Assembly (NCBI GenBank): GCA_015056905.1
Contig: SVFI01000008.1
Location: 50,650-114,649, forward strand
Length of the DNA: 64,000 bases
Source of the DNA: Lachnospiraceae bacterium
GTDB lineage: Bacteria > Bacillota > Clostridia > Lachnospirales > Lachnospiraceae
Direction of reading: 5' to 3'
Within the stretch, counting starts at the first letter, position 1. Every line of letters begins with the position of its first letter. Below, one piece after another: positions 34,044-42,013 of the stretch. The position numbers were made by a program, and so were the translations under genes. Under the pieces are notes generated by a model that saw nothing but the letters and a program-made list of their open reading frames with translations, did not search any database and was not told where the DNA came from.

Positions 34044-35120
34044 TTATTTAAGAAAATCCTCAAAATGTCGGTTATATACATCAAAAAATGTTGTCGTCGT
34101 ACAGCTTTCATCATGAATAAACTGTACGTCCTCCCACAATTCGTCATTCAAATTACGAATCTGCGTCAGCATAAATTCATCATAAATTGCCGAGAACGTT
34201 TCTTCTTTGCGCTGTTCTACGATTTTCTCTTTATTCTGGTCTGTCTGTTCACGGTCGAGTGTCGAAAGGCATTTGATAATGTAATACCCCGACTCCGTCT
34301 CGATGATCCCACTCACCTCATCATTGCCGAGCTCAAACGCCACCTCTTCATACTCCGGTTCCATCTCTCCCTTTCGAAAAGATACCGTAAGCTGACCGTT
34401 CTCCGAATATCTCGCTGCCAGCTCATCAAAAACCGCTCCCTCTCTGAGCATTTTCTGAATATTCTTAATCTTATCGTAAGCAGCCTGCTTACTTTCCTCG
34501 GTATACGAAATCCTTTCACCAGTGCCGCTTAGCGCATATGTCTTGACAAAAATCTGACTGACCGTTACCGTTCTGGCCTCATCGTCACTGATTTCCGGAT
34601 TGGTATCCTCAATGATTTCGTTGTAAACTTTGTTGGCAAGTGCATATTCCCGATACAACTGCTGCACAATCGTCTCATTGATTCCCATGGCTGCAATTTC
34701 ATTTTCATTGAGTGAAGAAACATATTCCTGTGCTGCCTGCACAACCTTCTGTTCTTCCTCCTCTGAAAGCACAGTACCTCTCTGCCCTGCCAGAAGGTTC
34801 ATCGTCTTAATCTGTGCCAATCTCGCCAGCACAACATCTTTTACCTTCTTCTCCAGTGTCTCTGTTCCTATTTTACGTTCCCAAATCTGCTTTCCGTAAA
34901 TACTCTCATATTGATTCTGCATATTGGTCAGATATACCATCACTTCCGGGAGGCTGCATGAACTCTCACCAATTCGGAATATCTCATTTTCCGAAAAACC
35001 CGTCGTAAGTACGATTTTGGTATTGCCCTCTTCATCTGCTCTGCCGCCACATCCTGAAAGCAGAAGACAAAAACAAACCAGAAGAACCAGCTTCCGTATT
35101 CTGTTATTTTTTCTTCTCAT
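34044..35120 (-). CDS. PrsA-like peptidyl-prolyl isomerase lipoprotein (parvulin type)
   Basis: This 358-residue lipoprotein folds exported proteins outside the membrane. The signal peptide ends in LLLSGCGG with the lipid-bearing Cys at residue 24. A SurA-N-like helical region follows (about 45-190), then a parvulin-like PPIC domain (about 190-300) with VSQIFVKT, AARYSENGQLT and FELGNDEVSGIIETESGYYI. The parvulin core is less complete than in PrsA of bacilli, so isomerase activity is likely but not sure. It stands between htpG and a small gene on the same strand, with separate signals on both sides. Confidence 0.87.
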   Translation of the reverse strand: MRRKNNRIRKLVLLVCFCLLLSGCGGRADEEGNTKIVLTTGFSENEIFRIGESSCSLPEVMVYLTNMQNQYESIYGKQIWERKIGTETLEKKVKDVVLARLAQIKTMNLLAGQRGTVLSEEEEQKVVQAAQEYVSSLNENEIAAMGINETIVQQLYREYALANKVYNEIIEDTNPEISDDEARTVTVSQIFVKTYALSGTGERISYTEESKQAAYDKIKNIQKMLREGAVFDELAARYSENGQLTVSFRKGEMEPEYEEVAFELGNDEVSGIIETESGYYIIKCLSTLDREQTDQNKEKIVEQRKEETFSAIYDEFMLTQIRNLNDELWEDVQFIHDESCTTTTFFDVYNRHFEDFLK

Positions 35121-35156
35121 CCGTTTACTCTCTTATCCTTCTATTCTCGCAAAAAA

Positions 35157-35186
35157 CAACCTTTCATTTAACTCAATGAAAGGTTG
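35157..35186 (-). terminator. Terminator after the 35195 gene
   Basis: The perfect 12-base stem CAACCTTTCATT / AATGAAAGGTTG with loop GAGTTA is followed by TTTTTTG on the minus strand. Confidence 0.9.
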
Positions 35187-35194
35187 TAAAAATC

Positions 35195-35419
35195 TTATTC
35201 GGTCAGGTCAATTATAACATGCCCTTTTCCGGCTGATGCAATACTTCTTAAATCCATAGTGGACATTTCTTCCGTATTCTTTAATACAATATTAGCTTTC
35301 GCATTGGCTGCAATTGATTTTAAATCCACAGTTGAATACTGTGATGCATCAATAATCACGCCTCCACCAACAGAAACGATTTTTTTAATCTCTAATGCTG
35401 AACGCATCGCATCCACCAC
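35195..35419 (-). CDS. Small unknown protein with internal repeat, 74 residues
   Basis: A short protein with two similar halves: DLKSIAANAKANIVLKN near residue 32 and DLRSIASAGKGHVIIDL near residue 56, each a helix and strand. No signal or membrane segment is seen. The start is a GTG at 35417-35419 or the ATG at 35405-35407; AAGGGGAAGG upstream could serve either. It has its own terminator at once downstream and is followed by the isomerase lipoprotein gene. No family known to me. Confidence 0.65.
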   Translation of the reverse strand: MVDAMRSALEIKKIVSVGGGVIIDASQYSTVDLKSIAANAKANIVLKNTEEMSTMDLRSIASAGKGHVIIDLTE

Positions 35420-35499
35420 CTTCCCCTTTTTATGTACCTATTTTACTTTATTTTATGAATGATGTCTACCGATAATTTCTGTAAAAAGGGATAAAAAAA

Positions 35500-35522
35500 G
35501 GAAATCTCCGATAGAGATTTCC
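35500..35522 (-). terminator. Terminator after tRNA-Trp
   Basis: The perfect 9-base stem GGAAATCTC / GAGATTTCC with a five-base loop is followed by TTTTTTT on the minus strand, 3 bases after the tRNA. Confidence 0.9.
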
Positions 35523-35525
35523 GAG

Positions 35526-35596
35526 CAGGGGAAGAGGGGATCGAACCCCCATTAACGGTTTTGGAGACCGCCGCACTACCATTGTACTATTCCCCT
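35526..35596 (-). tRNA. tRNA-Trp (anticodon CCA)
   Basis: A 71-base cloverleaf: acceptor AGGGGAA/TTCCCCT, discriminator G, anticodon stem GCGGT/ACCGT (one G-T pair) with loop CTCCAAA, and T arm GGGGGTTCGATCCCC. CCA is not encoded. It has its own promoter and terminator. Confidence 0.95.
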
Positions 35597-35614
35597 AGGT
35601 TAGCACCGAAAATG

Positions 35615-35644
35615 ATTATATCATAGGATCCCTGTCTTTTGCAA
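35615..35644 (-). promoter_or_regulatory. Promoter of tRNA-Trp
   Basis: On the minus strand TTGCAA, an 18-base spacer and TATAAT lie about 20 bases before the tRNA. Confidence 0.75.
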
Positions 35645-35673
35645 GAACTTTTTATAGAAAAAATAAAACAAAA

Positions 35674-35700
35674 GACCCGGCGACATATAGTCGTCGGGCC
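35674..35700 (-). terminator. Terminator of the radA transcript
   Basis: CCCGACGAC pairs with GTCGCCGGG (one G-T pair) and is followed by TCTTTTGTTTTATTTTT on the minus strand. It lies about 130 bases after the radA stop; a second small hairpin (AGCTCAA/TTGAGCT, 35748-35765) lies between. Confidence 0.8.
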
Positions 35701-35829
35701 TTCTGTTTGTGTAAAAGGGGAATTCTTCCGGAAATTGCTAATTAGCAAGCTCAATCTCTTGAGCTAATTGCATTATATTATGATTTTTTTCGTTTTTCTA
35801 CAACTATTTTGCGCCAAAATAACACTATA

Positions 35830-37212
35830 TTACTTTATAAGCATCTCTACCGCCTCTGCCACATTGGAGACTCCATAAAATTTCATACCGGCTTTTTCTT
35901 CCGGCATTAAACTTTCATAATTGGAAGCCGGCATAATACATGTATCAAATCCTAACTTCCTGGCCTCTGCCACACGATGTGATGCCATGCTGACACCGCG
36001 CACTTCACCTGAAAGACCGACTTCTCCGAAAATGACCGTCTTACCTTGTATCGGGCGGTTTTTAAAACTTGATATAAGTGCCATGACAATACCAAGGTCA
36101 AGCGCCGGTTCCATCAGACGCATTCCTCCGGCCAGATTGACGTACGCATCCATCTGTCCCAGATGCAGGCTTAAACGTTTCTCAAGCACCGCCATCAGGA
36201 GATTGACGCGATTGAAATCCGTTCCGGTCGTCTGCCTGCGCGGAATCTGAAAATTGGAATCGCACACAAGAGCCTGAATCTCTATGAGCATCGGACGGGT
36301 TCCCTCCATCGCACAAGCAACGACAGAACCGCTTGCACCCTCCGGTCTTCCGTCCAGCATGAATTCAGATGGGTTTTTAACCTCCACAAGACCTTCCTTG
36401 CGCATCTCAAACACTCCGATTTCATTCGTGGAACCGAACCGGTTCTTCACGCTGCGCAGAATCCGGTACGATGCATGTCTGTCACCCTCAAAGTACAACA
36501 CCGTATCCACCATGTGCTCCAGCACTCTCGGTCCCGCCACAGTCCCTTCCTTCGTCACATGACCGACGATAAAAATCGCGATTCCCATGCTCTTGGCCAG
36601 ACGAAGAAATACGCCTGTCGCCTCCCTGACCTGAGACACGCTTCCCGGTGCTGTACTGACGCGCTCACAAAACATCGTCTGAATCGAGTCAATTACAACA
36701 ACCTCCGGCTTCTCACTCAAAATCGCTGCCTCCACGCCGTCAAGGTCCGTCTCACAAAACAGCTTGACATCCTCCGAAAACTCACCGATACGCACAGCGC
36801 GCATCTTAATCTGCTTCAACGACTCCTCGCCGGATATGTATAATACTTTTTTGTTTTCATCAGAAAGCATTTTACACATTTGTAAAAGCAAGGTGGATTT
36901 CCCGATACCGGGATCTCCACCTACAAGCACAAGTCCACCGGGCATGATGCCTCCACCAAGTACCCTGTCAAACTCTTCCATATGTGTATAAAACTTATCC
37001 TCTTCCTCCATGGAAACGGACGAGAGCGTCTGTGGCCTGCTACTACTGCTGCCTTTACCCTTCTCGGACTTTGCTGCAGCACCCGAGCTGCGCACAACTT
37101 CCTCCACCATCGTATTCCATTCACGACATCCGGGACACTGTCCCATCCACTTGGAAGATTCATAGCCGCAATTCTGACAATAATAAACCGTTGTCACTTT
37201 TGCTTTCGCCAA
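35830..37212 (-). CDS. radA: DNA repair protein RadA (Sms)
   Basis: This 460-residue helicase-like ATPase promotes branch migration in recombinational repair. It has a C4 zinc finger (CQNCGYESSKWMGQCPGC, residues 12-29), a RecA-like core with Walker A GGDPGIGKSTLL (about 94-105) and Walker B VVVIDSIQT, the RadA-specific motif VKNRFGSTNEIG (about 255), and a C-terminal Lon protease-like domain. It begins directly after the stop of the preceding 137-residue gene, so the two are coupled and share the promoter at 37687-37715. Confidence 0.97.
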   Translation of the reverse strand: MAKAKVTTVYYCQNCGYESSKWMGQCPGCREWNTMVEEVVRSSGAAAKSEKGKGSSSSRPQTLSSVSMEEEDKFYTHMEEFDRVLGGGIMPGGLVLVGGDPGIGKSTLLLQMCKMLSDENKKVLYISGEESLKQIKMRAVRIGEFSEDVKLFCETDLDGVEAAILSEKPEVVVIDSIQTMFCERVSTAPGSVSQVREATGVFLRLAKSMGIAIFIVGHVTKEGTVAGPRVLEHMVDTVLYFEGDRHASYRILRSVKNRFGSTNEIGVFEMRKEGLVEVKNPSEFMLDGRPEGASGSVVACAMEGTRPMLIEIQALVCDSNFQIPRRQTTGTDFNRVNLLMAVLEKRLSLHLGQMDAYVNLAGGMRLMEPALDLGIVMALISSFKNRPIQGKTVIFGEVGLSGEVRGVSMASHRVAEARKLGFDTCIMPASNYESLMPEEKAGMKFYGVSNVAEAVEMLIK

Positions 37213-37626
37213 TTATGCTTCTACCACCTTTACTTCAACTTCGCCCATACCTTCCAGCTCTGCGCTGATACTGAGCTTACCGCCGAGACCTGTTTTCATC
37301 GTTCCGACACTGTTACCTGCAACAAACACTTCATACTCTGTGTCATCACTAAGTCCCAATGTAATCTGTGCATCGGATGCACCTTCCACAACAAATTTCA
37401 TACCGTTGCCTGTCTCGCTGAACTGATTGACACTTGTACCCGGTACGGATTCATATAAAAACATACCGTTTTTCTCCAACTTCGTCATGGTTGAAAATGT
37501 TTTTACCTTGTATAAATCCCCGCCATGCTCATAATCTTCCAATTTCGCTTTATGTGCAAGTGCGTGATTCCCGAAGCTGATGCTTCCGTCTGCTTCGCTG
37601 CGAAGTAACTGTTCTACAACTGCCAT
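37213..37626 (-). CDS. Conserved hypothetical protein upstream of radA, 137 residues
   Basis: A soluble beta-rich protein. Residues 1-60 (ALAHKAKLEDYEHGGDLYKV) are followed by a segment like GNGMKFVVEGASDAQITLGL and a C-terminal part ending VEVKVVEA. Similar proteins are conserved in Lachnospiraceae, sometimes annotated as endosialidase chaperone, a label I doubt. It has a GGAGG ribosome binding site and a sigma-A promoter in the gap after clpC. Its stop codon abuts the radA start. Function unknown. Confidence 0.75.
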   Translation of the reverse strand: MAVVEQLLRSEADGSISFGNHALAHKAKLEDYEHGGDLYKVKTFSTMTKLEKNGMFLYESVPGTSVNQFSETGNGMKFVVEGASDAQITLGLSDDTEYEVFVAGNSVGTMKTGLGGKLSISAELEGMGEVEVKVVEA

Positions 37627-37686
37627 ACTTTTGTCCTCCTAAACCGGATAAATGTGAATTCATCCGTCTCTTTCTGTAGTAATTAA

Positions 37687-37715
37687 ATTATAGTATATTT
37701 CACTCTATATTGCCA
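37687..37715 (-). promoter_or_regulatory. Promoter of the hypothetical-radA operon
   Basis: On the minus strand TGGCAA, a 17-base spacer and a perfect TATAAT, overlapping the last bases of clpC. Confidence 0.7.
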
Positions 37716-40144
37716 GCGTTTTTGACCTTAAAAGTCACTTTATCTTTGACGACGGTCGCGGTCACCTGATCACCTGCTTTTATGTTTCCGGAGAGAATTT
37801 CCTCCGCCAAAAGATCTTCCACCGCCGTCTGCATAGCACGTTTTAACGGTCTTGCTCCCATCTTGATATCGCAATATTTTTTGACCAGATAATCCTTCAA
37901 AGATGCACTGATTGTCAACTTCATTCCCATCTGCTCTTTACATCGCTTTATAAGGTCTGCAGAAAGGAGCGATACAATCTCTCGAAGCTCTTTTTCCGTA
38001 AGCGCGTGAAATACCATAATCTCATCAATTCGGTTAATAAACTCCGGTTTGAAGAGGCGCTTCACTTCCTCCATCACGCCGTCTTTCATCTTATTGTAAT
38101 CCTGCTCCGCCGTCGTTGTAACTGCGAATCCCAGATTTTTCGGATCCACGATTCTGGATGCTCCTGCATTGGATGTCATGATAATGACCGTATTTTTAAA
38201 GCTGACTTTGCGTCCCTTAGAATCTGTAATATGACCGTCATCCAGAACCTGCAAAAGAATATTAAACACATCCGGATGCGCCTTTTCAATCTCATCAAAC
38301 AAAACGACGCTGTACGGATTTCTGCGCACCTTTTCGCTGAGCTGTCCGCCGTCATCGTGACCGACATAGCCAGGCGGTGAACCAATCATCTTAGCCACTG
38401 AATGAGACTCCATATATTCCGACATATCCACACGAATCAAATCATTCTGTGAACCGAACATTGCCTCTGCAAGTGCCTTTGACAGCTCCGTCTTTCCAAC
38501 ACCGGTCGGTCCCAAGAAAAGGAAAGAACCAATCGGACGATTCGGGTCTGAAAGTCCGACGCGCCCTCTTCTCATGGCACGGGAAACTGCACTGACTGCT
38601 TCTTTTTGTCCGACCACACGCTTGTGCAATATGGACTCAAGTTTCAGGAGACGCTCACTTTCTTTTTCCTCCAGTTTCTTAACCGGAACCTTCGCCCACT
38701 GAGACACTACTGTCGCGATATCTTCCTCTGTCACAACGAGGCTTCTTTGCTGTAATTTCTTTTCATGCGCCTTAAGTGCACTCCGATATTTTTTCTCAAG
38801 CGCCTGTCGCTGCAAACGCTGCTCATGCGCCTGTGTCCATGCTTCAAATTTAAGCGCGCGCTCAATCTGAACATCGAGCTGCTGCATCTCTTTTTCCAAT
38901 TCGTTGCATTTTTCCGGTATTTTCAGTCCTGAAAGACGCAGTGCTGCTGACGCCTCATCAATTAAATCAATCGCTTTATCAGGAAGATTTCTGTCGTTGA
39001 TATACCTCGCCGACAATTTGACAGCCGCACTGATTGCCTCATCTGAAATTGTCACATGATGATGCTGCTCATATTTGTGCCGAATCCCTTCGATGATACG
39101 GACTGCCTCAGACACACTCGGTTCCTCTACTGTAATCGGCTGGAACCTACGCTCTAATGCCGGGTCCTTCTCAATATGTTTGCGATATTCATCTATCGTC
39201 GTCGCACCGATAAGCTGGATTTCTCCGCGCGCAAGCGACGGCTTTAAAATGTTGGAAGCATCGATAGCCCCCTCCGCTCCGCCGGCACCGATAATGGTAT
39301 GAATTTCATCCAGAAACAGGATGATATTCCCGTCCGACGTCACTTCTTTGATTACTTTTTTGATGCGTTCCTCAAACTCACCTCGATATTTACTTCCCGC
39401 TACCATCCCCGACAGGTCAAGGGTAACAACCCTCTTATTGAGTACGGTTTCCGGAACATCACCGGAGACTATCTTCTGTGCCAATCCTTCTACAATTGCT
39501 GTTTTTCCTACACCGGGTTCTCCGATGAGACACGGATTGTTTTTGGTTCTTCTGCTCAAAATCTGTACGAGGCGCAGAATTTCCTTTTCTCTGCCTATTA
39601 CAGGGTCCAGTCCGCCCTCTCTCGCCATCTTTGTCATATCACGGCTGTACTGGTCAAGCACCTTGGTCGCCCCCTGCTTTTTCGGTGCGAAGTCCTCCTT
39701 GTATAAATTGCCGTCCTCACCCATGGCAATCAGCGTATCCACATAAAGTTTTTGCACATTGACACCGAGTGTCGTGATAATCCGCACAGCCACATTATTG
39801 CGTTCCTGCAAGAGCGCCAGCAGCAGATGTTCTGTTCCTATTTCATCGTATCGGAAGCGCATTGCCTGCTGCCGGGCCATGTCAAGCACAGTCTTTGCCT
39901 TCGGCGAATACCCTTCCCTTTCCTTTAACTCAAGGTAATTCGGCGGTGCAATCAAATCGCGGATTAAATCAATGACATCATCCTCCGCAACGCCGCCTGC
40001 CAAAAGTACTTTTGCCGCAATCCCTGTCTGTTGACGCATAAGTCCGAGCAGTATATGTTCTGTCCCGATATAATTCTGTCCCATTGCTCTCGCAGCCTTT
40101 GCCGCAAGCGCAAGCGCCGATTTTGCCTTATCGGTATACTCCAT
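37700..40144 (-). CDS. clpC: ATP-dependent Clp protease ATPase subunit ClpC
   Basis: This 814-residue Hsp100 unfoldase feeds proteins to ClpP. It has two Clp-N repeats (about 1-145), AAA-1 with [16 protein letters not shown] (about 210), a coiled-coil/UVR-like middle region (about 410-470), and AAA-2 with [20 protein letters not shown] (about 540), then the C-terminal D2-small domain with [10 protein letters not shown]. In many Firmicutes clpC follows ctsR, mcsA and mcsB, but none is here and no CtsR box is seen. Instead it lies 43 bases after a cohesin-like membrane protein gene. Confidence 0.95.
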   Translation of the reverse strand: MEYTDKAKSALALAAKAARAMGQNYIGTEHILLGLMRQQTGIAAKVLLAGGVAEDDVIDLIRDLIAPPNYLELKEREGYSPKAKTVLDMARQQAMRFRYDEIGTEHLLLALLQERNNVAVRIITTLGVNVQKLYVDTLIAMGEDGNLYKEDFAPKKQGATKVLDQYSRDMTKMAREGGLDPVIGREKEILRLVQILSRRTKNNPCLIGEPGVGKTAIVEGLAQKIVSGDVPETVLNKRVVTLDLSGMVAGSKYRGEFEERIKKVIKEVTSDGNIILFLDEIHTIIGAGGAEGAIDASNILKPSLARGEIQLIGATTIDEYRKHIEKDPALERRFQPITVEEPSVSEAVRIIEGIRHKYEQHHHVTISDEAISAAVKLSARYINDRNLPDKAIDLIDEASAALRLSGLKIPEKCNELEKEMQQLDVQIERALKFEAWTQAHEQRLQRQALEKKYRSALKAHEKKLQQRSLVVTEEDIATVVSQWAKVPVKKLEEKESERLLKLESILHKRVVGQKEAVSAVSRAMRRGRVGLSDPNRPIGSFLFLGPTGVGKTELSKALAEAMFGSQNDLIRVDMSEYMESHSVAKMIGSPPGYVGHDDGGQLSEKVRRNPYSVVLFDEIEKAHPDVFNILLQVLDDGHITDSKGRKVSFKNTVIIMTSNAGASRIVDPKNLGFAVTTTAEQDYNKMKDGVMEEVKRLFKPEFINRIDEIMVFHALTEKELREIVSLLSADLIKRCKEQMGMKLTISASLKDYLVKKYCDIKMGARPLKRAMQTAVEDLLAEEILSGNIKAGDQVTATVVKDKVTFKVKNAGNIE

Positions 40145-40187
40145 CTCGCATCCTCCGTTGTCAGTCTTTTCTTCTTAAAATAAAGTA

Positions 40188-41999
40188 TTACTCATTATCC
40201 ATATTTATAAACTCAAATTCAAAATCGTCATCGAGCTGGTCCGGCGGTGCTTCCCTTGTCAGCTGCACCGGAGGTCTCTCCAACGTATAAATCGGTACCA
40301 TCGGTCTTCTCGTCTCAGCCTTCGGAGTCGGTACCACCTTAATCGGAATATTTCCCGTAATTCCGACCGCACCTGTAACTTGTTTCTCTTCCATCGTTTT
40401 TGGTACTGCCGGCTTTTGTGCTGTCGGCTTCGGTTTTGCCTGCGCCTCCGCTGCTTCCACCACCTGAAGAAGTTCATCGAGCTCATCCGGCTCCGGTGTC
40501 ACTGTTTTTCTCTCTACCGGCTTTCTTTCTACCGGCTTTCTTTCTACCGGCTTTCTTTCTACCGGCTTTCTTTTCTTCGGGCGGGCTTTGCCTGAAAGAA
40601 TCGCATCATCCTGCAACTCCTTGTTTTTGATAATCATATTGACAATGAGCATTATCGCCCCCGCCAAAAAAATGCAGAGCACAACAATCAGGATAACCGT
40701 ATTCTTACCCATCCCAGTTTCTGTCGAAACCGCCGTAGCCTTTGCTCCTGTGTAGTTGAGGAATCTCTGATAAGTTCCCTCCATAGCATCATAGAGATAG
40801 AAACCTCTCTCACCCTCATTACTTACTGCATAGAGCAGATAAAACACATCCGCATTTGCCACGGAGCTGTCCGCCAAAACAAAGGCCGGAAGGTAAGAAT
40901 TGTTCCACTGCATCTTATCCGCCTTAAACTGCGCCGGCGGATTATCCTGCGCCTCTATCGGTATAATAAAACGATTCTCTATGTTGTAAATCTGAACAAA
41001 GAACTGAAGTTTTCCGGTTGCTTCATTATAAATGAAAAATTCACCGTTTACTCCATCCTCTGCAAGTGCATACAGAAGTGTCAATCCACCCTTTTCAAAC
41101 AGTGCCGCTTCCACCGGATGACCGTTGAAGCTTGCTGTCGTTTTAGTACATCCGTCCGGAAGCAGTTCCGGTGCAACTACACTCTGCACCGTGTAATTTA
41201 CATTATCAATCGTCACATTGAGACCGTCACTTGTCTGTTCTTCTTCCGCCGATTCTTCCTCTGTGGCCTCGTCCGTATCCTCTTCCTCCGCTGCCGTTTC
41301 ACTCCGTTCAATCGTAAAGTGATAGGTAAGCGTCGTTCCGTCTGCTGCCGTTATCGTGATAACCGCCTGATTCGTACCTTCTTTGAGATTTTTAAAACCG
41401 CTTGCGGCCGTAATCTGTGCCGTCGGGTCAGAAACCGCTCCGCTCACCGTAATATCCGTGACATTGTTATCGATAATAATCTTATATTCCGTTACATCCG
41501 ATGAAAATGCAGGAACCATTTCACCCGGATTCATTTCAAGCGCATAGAGTGTCGCATCCGAAGATAATCCTTCCTGCGCGTTGGCGCCGATTGTGATAAC
41601 CGCCGCACCCACCGCAGGGTTTGCGCCGTCATCATCGATGACTGCCTCTGCACTGACATTCACATTTCCCGTCTGCATGGCTGTAAATGTGATAGTTGCA
41701 GATGTTCCGGAAAATGTCAAAAGTCCGCCTCCGCCTCCGCATTCCACATTCGAAGTTACAAATGTAAGGATGTCCGAATTGTATATAACGGAAACCTGAG
41801 GCACCGTTGCCGGGTCTTCCGGCTCTGATGTCTGCACCGTCACATTGACCGTCTCACCCATTGCCACACTGTTTCGATCCGGTGTCACCGTAACAGTTCC
41901 TGCTGCTTTTACGTCCGCACACATAGCTGACAAAAGACAACCGATACCTAACAGTAAACCGAATATTTTTGCTTTGTTTCTCCCCGCTGTGATTTTCAT
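40188..41999 (-). CDS. Membrane protein with cohesin-like and cadherin-like domains
   Basis: This 603-residue surface protein has a signal peptide (about 1-33), a cohesin-like beta domain (about 35-155, starting GTVTVTPDRNSVAMGETVNV), and a cadherin-like beta-sandwich domain (about 165-235, ending TLTYHFTIERSE). An acidic linker and an unknown extracellular domain follow, then one transmembrane helix (about 430-455) and a cytoplasmic tail with KPVER repeats. The start ATG at 41997-41999 (MKITAGRNK) has GAAGGGAAG upstream and lies 14 bases after the wall hydrolase gene; the frame extends to 42071 without a signal peptide. It shares the cadherin-like domain type with that neighbour, suggesting joint work at the wall. 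Confidence 0.82.
   Translation of the reverse strand: MKITAGRNKAKIFGLLLGIGCLLSAMCADVKAAGTVTVTPDRNSVAMGETVNVTVQTSEPEDPATVPQVSVIYNSDILTFVTSNVECGGGGGLLTFSGTSATITFTAMQTGNVNVSAEAVIDDDGANPAVGAAVITIGANAQEGLSSDATLYALEMNPGEMVPAFSSDVTEYKIIIDNNVTDITVSGAVSDPTAQITAASGFKNLKEGTNQAVITITAADGTTLTYHFTIERSETAAEEEDTDEATEEESAEEEQTSDGLNVTIDNVNYTVQSVVAPELLPDGCTKTTASFNGHPVEAALFEKGGLTLLYALAEDGVNGEFFIYNEATGKLQFFVQIYNIENRFIIPIEAQDNPPAQFKADKMQWNNSYLPAFVLADSSVANADVFYLLYAVSNEGERGFYLYDAMEGTYQRFLNYTGAKATAVSTETGMGKNTVILIVVLCIFLAGAIMLIVNMIIKNKELQDDAILSGKARPKKRKPVERKPVERKPVERKPVERKTVTPEPDELDELLQVVEAAEAQAKPKPTAQKPAVPKTMEEKQVTGAVGITGNIPIKVVPTPKAETRRPMVPIYTLERPPVQLTREAPPDQLDDDFEFEFINMDNE
40516..40575 (-). repeat. Four 15-base repeats coding KPVER
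   Basis: Four perfect or near-perfect copies of ACCGGCTTTCTTTCT encode a basic repeat in the cytoplasmic tail of the cohesin-like protein. Confidence 0.9.
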
Positions 42000-42013
42000 T
42001 TTTCTTCCCTTCT

